Assembly (NCBI GenBank): GCA_000376725.2
Contig: KZ308670.1
Location: 62,367 to 126,366 of the forward strand
Origin: Ladona fulva
Lineage: Eukaryota; Arthropoda; Insecta; Odonata; Libellulidae
Reading direction: 5' to 3'
DNA: 64,000 nucleotides
A program made the translations under genes and the position numbers. The notes below the pieces were generated by a model, which worked only from the letters and a program-made list of their open reading frames with translations, did not search any database and was not told the origin of the DNA. Position 1 is the stretch's first letter. Each line of letters starts with the position of its first letter. Shown piece after piece: positions 23,907 through 35,265 of the stretch.

Positions 23907-24350
23907 TATCCAACGCAGTCACCAGAGAAGACTCCCGCATCTTCTTATGTCGACTCCTCGAGTAAATTATTAATTCTGCTAATCAGAAAATAAGATTTAT
24001 AATGATATTTTTTTGATTAACGATTGCAGAGAATCTTATAGGGGTTAGAAGAACCGAAACCAAGTTATTTTTCATATCTTCTTCTCAAGGTTACGCCTTG
24101 TCGATGTAGCCAGTTGTTACTATTTCCTGCTAACTGATGCATAATTTTGAAAGCTCATTCGGAACATTTTGGACTTTACACATTATATGCTTACCTTTAT
24201 TCTACTTTCCTAAATTTTTCCTTCTAAATTTCCCATAAAAATGATTACTACTACTAATTTTTATCTTTTCTTTATTGTGTATCGAGAAAAATCATCCACA
24301 GCGCATTAAAAATGCTGAAATTATGAAGTGCATATCAGCGAAATCTTGAA

Positions 24351-24454
24351 TGGCCTCTTAGCCCTGTGGAAAACGCGTTCGACTTCGGTGAAAGTAGTTC
24401 CAGGTTCGATTGCCGGTGGGAGCTAACACGTGAAATGAAAGTTCACGAAGCACT
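24351..24454 (+). repeat. SINE family A, copy 2
   Basis: It holds the A-box-side sequence (gccctgtggaaaacgcgttc), the family mark cgacttcggtgaaag, a B box (caggttcgattgccggtggg), then acacgtgaaatgaaa and cacgaagcact. It matches the 24681-24813 minus copy in the same order. The 3' (act)n tail is lost. Confidence 0.7.
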
Positions 24455-24680
24455 TATCGAAAATGATTTTAAAATCTTGAATGCTAACTTTGATCAGAGA
24501 ATCTTTTATCATCCAGGTATAGTATTATGAGCAGGAATTAGTTTTGTACACCGACACTACGCCCTGGCAAGGGACTATAGTTCTTCCACAGTTGGGCAGA
24601 GAATGGATCAGACAGTTCAGTGATGAGTTACCAATTTATGAAGCTGAGGATTACACCGCTCTCCTTGGAGTTCACATTCT

Positions 24681-24813
24681 AGTGGTAGTAGTATTGTTAA
24701 AATTGCTTCGATAGCTCAGGACATTTCGCACGTAGGCTCCCACTGGGATTCGAACCCGGAACCGCTTTCACTGAAGTCGAACGAGTTTCCCCCTTGGCTA
24801 TTCGGAAGCCCAG
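24681..24813 (-). repeat. SINE family A, copy 3 (most complete)
   Basis: The minus strand reads, in order: ctgggcttccgaatagcc, aactcgttcgacttcagtg, ggttccgggttcgaatccca (B box), gtgggagcctacgtgcgaaa, tgtcctgagctatcgaagca, then a tail of ttaacaatactactaccact. The order of head, body and (act)-type tail is the same as at 10309-10410. It is the best local reference for the family and lies about 230 bp from an oppositely oriented copy. Confidence 0.75.
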
Positions 24814-25399
24814 TTTACATTCTGTTAGAATTAAAGTTTATACCTCGTAATTGTAAAGTAACTGTTTATTGTGACAACTAAGCTACGCTCTATGAAAAGG
24901 AGAGGTGTATTGTTCTGTAATAACTTGTACTGTAAAATGTTCATTCATATAATAAAGGAATTGCCACATGCTGAGGTGTTCGTCCCCGGCAAACTGAATC
25001 CTGCTGACCGTATTTCCAGGACTGTCCCGGTTTAAATGCTTGGTCAACAGTCTTGCTTGCCAGGTATTTAAGCCGGGCATCCGGATGGGCGCGTCAGTCT
25101 GGAAGTATGTCGAGGCGGACACCCGGTACATCATAATGGCGCTACTAATCCTTGATCAGGAAAGAAGTGGAAAGTGGACTTTTATACTTCCCTTTATTCT
25201 TGGGTTATCCAGGATTGCACCTCGAGGCTCGAAGTAAAATTCCAATCCCTCGACCTGAATCATGTGTTTTTAACATACAGGCAGAAATGCATTGCGTGCA
25301 TTTACAAAAATATTCAATTCAAAAAGTATGAAATATTTGTCCGGAAACGAGATTTCGCGGTACGACGAGCATTCGCGCGCTGATTGTGACGATTTTTTT
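24814..25399. other. Gene-free DNA
   Basis: No recognised gene. Short frames at 24883-25383 overlap on both strands and lack domains. Confidence 0.5.
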
Positions 25400-26540
25400 C
25401 AAAAACTCTCACGAAAGCGACGACGTAACGCGATCTCGGATAGAATCGTAGTTTTTAAAAATTTAGGTTAGACCCTTTTTGCACAGAAACCGACGCATAA
25501 AAACTTAGCGAAGTTCCTCATCTGCGTGTAGCTCGGCGAGCGTATCGCTCCAAACTTTTATCAGAAAGGGAGTCGCCTAAGTGAGAGAGAAAGAAAAAAG
25601 ATTATCGAGTGGAGCCATGAATGACCTCGTATTAAAACATTAAACAGCGAGGAAAAAAGAGCTGCGAGAGCCTTCCGTGGCATCCGACACGAACGGGCTC
25701 AGCGAGCGAAAGACGCAAAGTTACATATTCACAATGCGATGGCTTCAGAGGCGTCAAAGGTCGTCTTTCGCACGGCGTTTCATCTTTTCGATTATTTTTA
25801 GGGAGGGAAAAAAATCCCCTTTTCGCGGAGCATAAAGAAACGCGGGTGAGGCAGCGTGCTTAGGAGAGGAGTTTTGCTTCATTAGGGGTGCCAGTGTTCC
25901 GCTTTTTAGAAAGGCAGTGACAATGGTAGGAGTGGAGAGGGCTTATGTGTCAACCCTACGGCGTCTTTTCCCAACACACGTGATGAGATATAAATGGGTC
26001 ATGTATAGGAGCCGTATCTCTGAAACAGCTATAATCGCGGGGATTCTGCAAGTTGAAGGGAGGTCGATTTAAGCGCAGAAAGACGAGTTGGATTATCCAT
26101 GCCAGAATGGCGGCGACTTATTAAAAGAAATTCGTGCCGCTATGGAGGCGTAGACGGGCGAACTGTATTCACAAGATATGCGGGGTGAAAATTCGTTCCA
26201 GAATGAAGCAACTTTAAATCACATCCGTTAAATAAAGCGGGCGCGGTTTTAAATGGAGGAAAGTTCTCCGAACAGCGACGTGAATGGTCGAATAACAAAG
26301 GAGCTACATTTCACTGTGGGAGTTGGCACGGGTTTTATTTTGCATCTAGTTGCAGCGTCGTTGGAAAAGTATGGCTGTAATAAGAAAAGATTTGCGGTGT
26401 ATAAAACTGAGATAAAATGAAGTGCATTACGTAAGCGTGGTCTGATTTATCGGTCGCGTTGAAGAGATGCCCGTTCTCCCTCATGCCAAAACGCCTTGTT
26501 AAAAGCAATTTTGGACTCAATTTGCTCGAAAACTGATGGG
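25400..26540. other. GC-richer gene-free block, possible regulatory sequence
   Basis: About 1.1 kb of CpG-containing, higher-complexity sequence without repeats or coding signal, between AT-rich flanks. This is the clearest of the recurring GC-richer blocks. Its function is unknown. Confidence 0.35.
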
Positions 26541-29500
26541 CTCTTTTCGTGGAGTTTGGATGCGTATATAGATATCCCTTTTTGTGACATTTTTTGATCA
26601 GGGAGATGGATGGTCATTTGTCTAGTTAGTCGGATAAAAAAATAAAAACCAAGTCGATTTGACTATAAAATGTGTATTTAAACAATCCAAACTTCGATGC
26701 TTTCATCAATTGCTATGAAATAGTACTGAATCCTCAAGGGAGTAGATCGATGCTCAGTTGGTGATACATCTTAGTGTTGATGTATCCATTCCAAACAGTG
26801 ACGTCAAACTGCGAAGCGAAAACTTTGTAGCGCCTCAATTTGACATACAGCACTTAATGAATTCGTACGTAATATATTTTCCCCTGAATTCAGTTTATTT
26901 GATGAACAGAAGTCATAGAATTATTGAGTCGCAACTAATTTCCTTCCAACATTCAAAGCCTTCTTAGAAGTAGGAATGAGTAGGTGGATTTTCGTAGAAA
27001 TTAAATGCCGTCAGAAAACTAAATATTTTTGAATACTTGCAGATAACACTGAAGGTAATTTTGGTTTGTAATTTTAGTCGATTGGAAAGTTCCACAAATA
27101 AAGCAGCGTGGAATGAAAATGGCAATGTAAAACATATACTGACAGTGCTTTGAAGACGTCAAAAGAGTTCTTTTGCTTCATTACTTCAGAGCAAGGAAAA
27201 ATTATATCGCATTCTTTTATTAGACGATGAGAGCTACTAGACTGCAATGCTTGTTAAATGGACGCGATAACCAAATTTGCTCCAAAGCAATAAGCGTAAT
27301 AGTTTATGGCTCTAATAAAATAAACATGTTACTCTGATGGTAAATATCAAATATGCGCACAATTCATTCCAAGTAGTTAGCTAATGTGTTCATTCATTTA
27401 CGTTCAAAAGTAAAATATTACCTCGGCTAATTGCGACCATAATAAAGATTCAAATCTCTTTATCGTTATCTTGTGATGAATATTCTGCTTTTACAGTCGC
27501 GCAAATACTGATAACGTGATATTGATTTACGTGAGTTTTGGTACACTTGGTTGAAGGCAATTTAGGAGGAAATTATTTCGCTAAGTAAATGAGAGCATTA
27601 AACTGTGGAGTGTGATCTCGCAGAGCAAATACTTATGGGAATATGTTTGCTCGCCAGCAGTTTCCTAGTTAAGGGAGAGTTGATGCAATATTGCTATCTG
27701 TGGTGGAATAAGCCTAATTTTCTTGTTACCAAATAGTTTTAATTGATCACACTGTAGAAACAGTTTCTTTATTTCGACTTTTGTGAGGTTTGATTATATT
27801 TGAGTTTTATTTAGCATTCTATGCCGATTACTGTGTATTTTTGAGAGTAATCAATATGTTTTGACTTGTGTTGTTTGCTATATTGTGTACTGACCAGTAG
27901 TGTAGTATACGCTACATGTCAGTACTGGGCAATATTTGACACACATCTTTTCTAATATATTTTAATACTTTCTATTTGAATATCTGGATGACAGTTATCC
28001 GACGAACTTACAAAATAATGGCATTAAAGCCGGGACCGGGTGTAGGAAAAGAGTTTTACCTCGACATTTTAAATATTGCGTCAATTAATGAAGTTTATGA
28101 GTTTGAAAAGTATTCCTTCTCGTTAGGTAAAAATTAAATAGGAAATAATGAAATTGCAATCAGTTAATGATTGATTTCTGTCTGAGACTTAAAGACTAGA
28201 CGCTGAAATCTTAAAAAAAAATAAATTAATTTCAGATTAAACCGTGGTTTTCGTTTACGATATTTTAAGCGCTTTATTGTAAACGATTCACAGTTTTGTA
28301 AATATGAGTAGATCAGTAAATGTAAAATAAAAAAGGGAATGAGACGAATAGGGTTTCATTATGTGGCATATTTTAGCATTATTCTACATAGTATTTATAT
28401 CGCTGCTTTGTTGACGAGGGTTTCGCAGTAGTAAAATTTTCTCCCTCTATCTTCACGTCCTCACTATTTCTCTCTCTCCCAATCACACATTTGGTTGCTT
28501 TCAGATCAACACGGCTAAATTGTTTTGATTACATATTTGAATCCGTTAACAGACTGCTTGAGGATTATCAGATGCAAAGTGGAGTTGGATTAACCTGTCC
28601 GCCCATTATTAGCGTGAGAGAAGGGCTTCATCCTCTCTAAATCCAATTTCATATCTCAGCGAATGCAAAGAGAGCTTGCGAATATTTCTGCTCCATCAGA
28701 GGCTAATCCTGCTCTATAATTGATGGCACGTGGAATCAAGTGTATCGCAACCTTAACAACGGAGACCCATTGAACTTCAATTACTGATCAGTTTTAATAC
28801 CTGAAATTCCAATGGAAACGTAGAGCAATCTATTCTCGGCCCATTCGCGGATACTATGCAAGGCTTCCAGGTTTGTTGACCGCACGATCTGGCAAGTGGT
28901 AAATACTGATAGGGATATATTATTTCGAGAAACAATACCTTCGAGTACGGAGCAGCATTATGTACTAGAAGCGGCAGTAACCATTGAGACAAGGAATTAC
29001 CGCATATTAACTATAGTAATGCCTATCTTAACGAAACATTTCCGCAACGAACTCTTTCTTAAACTTCTTTGAACATTTCTCGCGTCTCGTGGCATTTTTA
29101 TAACATAATCATTAATTAATCGTTTTCCATTTATTTAATTACCCACATTATAATTAATGTAAATAATAATCAACTCTATGCTGCTGTTGACGAATGGGAA
29201 TGTAATAAAAAAATTGCAGTATCTGGTCAGTAACGAAGGTATATGGGGATTTCTTTAGCGCAAAAATACTCATAACACGGCCGGACATGTTAGAACCACC
29301 AAAGCCTTTGTAAATTATTTTAATAAGATTAAAGTGGGTCCTTAAGCCCCCTCGCAACCTCAGGTGTTCTTTCTTCCGTTTTAGCCATTTATCTTCCTCT
29401 GTTTTAAGCACCAGACTTCCACATCCTTTGTGAAAAAAAGAAACTCTTTAGAAGCAGATATTCACCCATGATGTTTCCGTAACTGCACTATTCGGCAGTA

Positions 29501-29776
29501 CTCCAAACGTACACATTGCCTCGTCTTGAGTATTTAAGATGTAGGATCCTCTGTGCAATTTCATTGCTACTAAAGATCATTCGAAATGGTTAAACTTGCT
29601 ATTGGAATGGCATTATATTTTATTTCTATGTTTATTATCTCGTAAATAATTTACCAACTCACAAATGGTTACATTACCCACTGTTTGAGGACTTAAGGTA
29701 GCTGCAGTCATTAGTAAATCGAGTATAAACTCTCGCTCCTGAGTTTTCACCTGAAGTATTTTAACTGGAGAAACGA
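26541..29776. other. Gene-free AT-rich DNA
   Basis: Nothing recognisable except the small palindrome at 27887-27925. The frame at 28777-28992 is unsupported. Confidence 0.5.
27887..27925. repeat. Short interrupted palindrome
   Basis: The ends gtactgac and gtcagtac pair, with an inner tgtag/ctaca pair around tatacg. It could form a small cruciform. There is no other context. Confidence 0.4.
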
Positions 29777-29790
29777 ATTAGTTTAGTGCA

Positions 29791-30065
29791 GTGAAGTAAG
29801 TAGGCAAGTGGTCACTAATGGTTGTATTAATAAGTAGTAAAGATAATTCTATAACCATCAAGAAGAAAGACTTACTACTTATGTACATTACGCACTCCAA
29901 GAGATTATCTTCGGAGATTGAGAGACATGTAACTGCTTATTATGTATGTATAGTTATAAAGTTATATCTGTCACTCAATCTCTGAAGATGCTTTCCTGGA
30001 GGGCGTAATGTACATAAGGAGTAAGTTTTTCTTCTTGATGGTCATTGAACTTATCTTTACTACTT
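29791..30065 (-). mobile_element. Foldback (snapback) element with imperfect target duplication
   Basis: Inverted arms of about 99 nt (29829-29927 and 29969-30068) share tacttatgtacattacgc-type sequence with a handful of mismatches, around a loop of about 41 nt. The arms contain atctctgaagatgc next to the loop, as do the arms of the 5.1-kb element. A tail of about 40 nt on one side (29791-29831) makes it asymmetric. Flanks 29777-29790 and 30066-30079 are attagtttagtgca and attagtttagtaca, 13 of 14 identical, which I read as a target-site duplication. On the minus strand the order is hairpin then tail, as in the 5.1-kb element. Confidence 0.65.
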
Positions 30066-30079
30066 ATTAGTTTAGTACA

Positions 30080-33000
30080 ATAAATGTAATAATGCTGCTG
30101 CTTGGCTAAATATTGCGCGCTTTAAATGAAGAGAAAATCAATATAATTTCTATCTAACACAAAAGATGCGTTCAATGCGTGCAATAATACAATACTTAGT
30201 AGGACGGAGGCAGATCGTAACGCACCGAACTAATCAAGGCTATAGAAGGTGAAGTGTGTTTTTATGGTTCCGAGAAGAAACAGAATTCATTTGTTGTTGG
30301 TATAGAGCTTACGTATAAGGTCGAGCCCTCCAAAGCTGGATTAAATGTAATCTGGTGCTGTTCTTGATAACATTGGAACTGCAAGGTGGTGTCGCTTTAT
30401 TTCGCTTTTCCACTTTAAATGAGAAGCATGCATGAGCTTATTTTATAAAAATTACTTGAGATTAGGACTAAACATTTTTGTCGGTACAATCTACATGAAG
30501 GAAACGGGCGAAATATCAGCTCCGGAATTGAATTCCCATCTCATTATAACCCCCAGATAATTGCACACGAGATGCATTAATGGAGGTGTGACCTGCGTGT
30601 CTACTATTCGGGTCCTATTTCGAGAGAGGGTAGATATTTGTCTCCATGGAGCTCACTCCGATTCTTTCCATGGCTTTGTGAATATATGTTCGTCGACCGC
30701 TTAATCCCTCAGATAGAAGAGGAAGACGAGGGTTAAGGCGATCCTATTTTCAAATTCATTCCTCCTCAACCTCATCGAACAAATAATCCTCTTATCCCTC
30801 CCGATCTGAAGTTTTAAGTATTGCGCCTCGGGTAAGAAAGATGAGAATTCAAAAAACATTTCCTTTTTCACTTTCTCTGTAACCGTAGGATTGGTGAGAA
30901 AGGAAAGCTGGGCTAGGAAGGTGAAGCAGGGTTATCCTGTATCTCCGTGATAAGATTTACGATCTGTCACAGAACGCCAAGTCTAATTATACGCTGCCCC
31001 GATAGCGGTCTAACCTGGGATTGGAAAGCTGTGCGTGCCGATTGTAATCCTTAGGACATTCGAAAATTTGCAGCTTTTTCGATTTTTGGTCATTTCGATA
31101 TTTTCCTCTCATCGTAGCTAATATTTGCATCTGCAAACTTATCGCAAACCATTGATTGCCACTATTGACTGCAAGTGAAAGAATTGACTGCAAATTTTAA
31201 CGAAAGACGCAAATGAAATTTATGTTCGGCTAATTTGGGGGACGTTGACCCCTGAAATTGGGTGAAATTGTAATGATTGATTGACAATTCTTGTAAATAA
31301 CCTAAATAATCAATATATATGAATGTAGCATTTCTGTTTAAGAGAAGAAAATGGGAATAGTGATATAACTGAAATTTACAATCAGTGCATAAAGATATTT
31401 CTGTGAAAATTAGACACTTAGAATCTGCTGCCACTGTCAAAGATCTCGAACAGATCTAAAACGATTCTGAAGTATGTGGAATAATGTTCACAAAAACTGC
31501 TTAAATTTTCTTCTGTTTTAAGGTAATTTATTTTTTTTTAATAATTTTTATAGCAAATCAATTCTCATAAAATATTTAAAAGAATATTATAACTGTAGTC
31601 AAAGAAGTTATGGATGTCTTAAAGTGTGAAATTGCGCCTTGCAAAATCAGTAAAATTTGTCACATTTTCCTCTTATTACGCTTCATTTGATACATTTGTT
31701 TTCCTTGTCATAGGTATTATTATTGATGCTAATTTTTAGCATCTTGTCTCCATCGAAAAGTAATCCCTTCAGTGTGACCAAATAGAGAGTTTTGTTTAAC
31801 AACCAAATACAATGGAAACATTTTTTAACTGTCTGAGATAAAATATATGCATTTCTTACACTTAAAGTAAAACTATATTTTTAGAGCTAAAAAAACCAGA
31901 TATCTACTAAAGCTAGAAGCGTTTTATATTTCTTTTTCATTTGTAAGTAGACCTTTCAATTTAAAAAATGAAAGCGGACCCCAAGATCCTCTATGATTAT
32001 GGCAGTGAATAGAAGTTTAGAGTTCCTAGAGTTTAAACAAATACTGATGACAGTTTCTAATTTTCCCTTTGGTTTGAAGTGATTTAAAGGTACCGCGCAG
32101 AGAAAGAATAATAGATAATCAGACGCACGGAAGAATAGTCAGCAAATAACGTCATAGTAAACAAAATATCGACGGATAGACAGAGCAAAGCTAATTTGAA
32201 ATCAGATCTCTCAGTGATAGAGATCGGAGCAATCGAGTAACTACATTTGAAGGAGTAAGACCGTTTCATCTCCTGGCCATTTTCAATCTTCAAGGTTTTA
32301 TTAAGGATGAAAATCCTGAAAGCTGGATTATAAAGAGTTCAGTGCCCTTCCTATATGGACTTAAAGATACTTCAAGGAATATATATTTTTTAAACGACCA
32401 AGTTTCGAAGTTTAATCCTTTTCCTCGAGTGCATAAAATAATTTTTCGGTTGCGGATCCAATTAGTTAATTAAAAGAAGGAATGAAGCGCCTTTGGGCGG
32501 CAGACTGAGAAATCACTCAATTTTCCCAACATTATGAAGTTTTCTTACGGATCTCAAACACTCTTAAGAATTCCTCTATCTCAAAATCACATTTAAAGTA
32601 TGTTAGACGCGATATAGGAATTTTAGACTGGCTAAAAGTATCGAAACTTTTCCTTTCGAGTGTAAAACCACTGCACATTTTAAGGAAAACTACTAGAAAA
32701 TTCCAATATAATCTTCGAAGTTCGTGCAAAACGAAAAGTCAGAAACCTCTTGAAGCTCAGTTACTACGTTTTCACAGCGCATCGAAATTTCAGACGTGAC
32801 TAAGTTTTGCCCTCTGGGACTTTAAAATAGTGCGGGATCTGAATTTATTTCGTCGACGAAATTCAAAATCGATCCTTTCCATTACTTCTTTTCTCCGTCG
32901 CGTCATCTTGAATGCATCCAATGACCCACATAACCACTTTTTTCCTTCCGAGAAAGAGTCTTCAAGTTCCTAGATACAGCAATAGACCTATGCGACTCTC

Positions 33001-33941
33001 AAGGAAAATACCTGAAAACACTACAGCTTCTTTAGGGAAAAAGATGCAATCGGGCCGATTGTTACCATATTACTGAAACCTCGGTAGTTTCCGAAAGAAA
33101 ATCCTAGAAGTACGAATTTAAGTTTCATCGAATAATCGCCATACCCGGCGTCACAAGGAAAGATTTCAAGGTAATGGGAATTCTGTAAGCCCAGGCGTAC
33201 TTGGAAAACTCTTGGGAAAGGCGTATAAAATTTCCTACACGAAAAATATAGAGAAATGAAGAGAATTTAAGTATGAAAATAACCCAGGATTATCCAGGGC
33301 CGGGTTAAGTTAGGCTGGCTGTAGCAAGCCTTCGTGCCAATTTTTTTTCTCATAAGAATTTTTGAGGTTTTCAGTTGAAACTGCTTCAATAGCTTATTTC
33401 AGTTATACGAGTTGTTGAAAATCCCAATGCCTGAGTATTAAACATACGAAATAATTTTATGTAAGTTATTGACCTGATTAATTATATTGAGAAATCGCTC
33501 CGTAGGTACATACCTTTGTTAATTGAATATTGACAATATTTTGCTTCTTAATGGCTTGCAGTGTCCCAAAATATTTGATGTTCTGGGTTAGTTTTCAGCC
33601 CCGCGCTGCGTAGTTTTGGCTCTATTTCGGAAATGCTGTCAGTTATTTTCTGATAAAAATACTGATATATCCTGCCAAACGCCAAAAGGCGGATTATAGG
33701 GTATTTATGTATTATAGATAGAGGTGATGACTTGTCTAGCATTACCAGTTTGGGTTCATCGTTAGTTCATTTGGGTTCATTATTAGTTGGTAACAACATA
33801 AGCCTCACAGAATATTCTTTTAAATTCATTTATTCTTCTATTCATTTCGAAACTGTAAAGAAGAAAATTTCAGCGTCTTATGGATGTGGGGTGAAATTTT
33901 TTACGAATAATTTTATTAAAATTTCGGAGCTACCACAATAC
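30080..33941. other. Gene-free DNA
   Basis: AT-rich with GC-richer patches at about 30500-30830 and 32860-33200. Open frames here are short and overlap on both strands. No transposon recognised. Confidence 0.5.
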
Positions 33942-34222
33942 CAGGGGTAGCCAACCTTTTCTAAATCATGCGCCAAGTTCATTTTTATTTGAGATTTGCC
34001 ACACGAACTACTGTGAGGTGCCAAATACTATAATATTGTTTCAAAAACTACATCAATACACAATATAAATTTTCTCTCTAGATTTCATCGGAAGGTTATT
34101 TAATAAGTGTAAATATATTTAGCTTTTTAATATACTCGTATATGTACCTGTGCATACATGTAGATATTTATTTTTATTTTTCCCTGAATTCAGTGCTCCA
34201 CTTCATAGGTTAGCCGATCCTG
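33942..34222 (+). mobile_element. hAT-like non-autonomous element
   Basis: The left end caggggtagccaacctttt resembles hAT terminal inverted repeats (the CAGGGGTNGGCAACCT type). The right end, aggttagccgatcctg, is its inverted partner at 11 of 16 positions. The length of about 281 bp and lack of coding fit a non-autonomous hAT. I did not find an 8-bp target duplication, so this is an old copy or the boundary is slightly off. Confidence 0.5.
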
Positions 34223-34328
34223 TTTAAGATCGCAGAACCGTTTCTTCACTACAGTATATCTACTCTTGATTCGAAGGAATAATTAGGTATTTATATTTAG
34301 TCCTCTTTGAAACACAATACAGTGTAAT

Positions 34329-34397
34329 GAATTTCATTTTATACGGTTGCAGAATTTCATTTTATACGGTTGCAGAATTTCATTTTATACGGTTGCA
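34329..34397 (+). repeat. 23-bp tandem repeat, three perfect copies
   Basis: The unit starts gaatttcattttatacggt and ends tgca. It occurs at 34329-34351, 34352-34374 and 34375-34397 without mismatch, so the expansion is recent or is maintained. Confidence 0.9.
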
Positions 34398-35265
34398 AAC
34401 TTTGAAGTTGAATATATGAAGTAATCAGTCATTCATTCTAAGTACGTCTCAAAGAACAATACCAATCGGCAAATATCGTTTTTAGATCAAGGGTTGGATC
34501 GTGATCGACCCGATGGTCAGGCCTGCTTTAGAAGAATCAATTCGTTAATCTAAATAAACAAGATGTGTTAAGGAATCGAACGTAATGAAATTCTATCCCG
34601 ATGCCATCTAAACAGTTTGCGAAACGTCGGAGAGGCCAGGAAACCCAAAGCTAGAATTCGATTGAATGCTACAGTGTAGGTTCTCTAGTATTTGTGGATT
34701 AAATCAGAGGAGAAAATGGCGCCGAGAAACAGATTCCTAAGATTCCTTTCTCTCTTTGCCGAGATTCCCCAAGATTACGCCGCCATAACACTTTCACCCT
34801 TTCTGCTCACTTTCCCTTCCGTACCCAACCCTTCCACTCCACCCTTCAGAAGGACTTAGGAATCCCATCGTCGGAAGCCTCTTTCTGCCGAATCATTTCA
34901 CATCTTACGCTCTTTATCAATGCTCCACCTCGAAACGGAAATGCCTTCAGAGAACTAATCCTATTTCCTTATCACACTCAAGTTTCTATTTGCGTAAATC
35001 TTTCCGGCAGCTCAATCGATTCTGTCTTGCATCATCCAGTAGCGAGTCTCCAATTGCTCTGAACTAATTTCGAAAATTTTACCAAATTAATCGTGCGACG
35101 CTGCAAATAGAACTCGTGATTCAGATCTCTCGTAACCATCATCATGATCGGTGTCTTTGGTGCAGGGAAGCGTATTCGAATGTATTTGTTGATCAATAGC
35201 TATTATAACAGGTATCCTAATGCTTCTAAGGATTGAAAATTGCGATTTTCATAAAGATTGTAATC
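34398..35265. other. Gene-free DNA
   Basis: GC-richer at about 34690-35070 (pyrimidine-rich near 34800-34850). The motif ttgcgaaacgtcgg near 34617 loosely resembles PLE ends but has no partner. Confidence 0.45.

Larger units (their letters stand above)
23256..23940 (-). mobile_element. Penelope-like element (PLE) remnant
   Basis: The minus strand carries the end of a PLE GIY-YIG endonuclease domain (23586-23906), followed by a short untranslated stretch. One segment occurs twice in inverted orientation: plus strand 23418-23487 (tgcgttggagagtactgacg, then tttcggcaac and ttaaggatgccgagttat) and minus strand 23922-23852 (the same order with changes). So the coding remnant sits between inward-facing copies of one PLE segment. 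The motif ttgccgaaacgt in both is typical of PLE non-coding ends. The reverse transcriptase region is absent. Confidence 0.7.

Noticed and set aside
34610..34640. PLE end based on ttgcgaaacgtcgg
   Set aside because: A single short motif with no partner segment or coding nearby.
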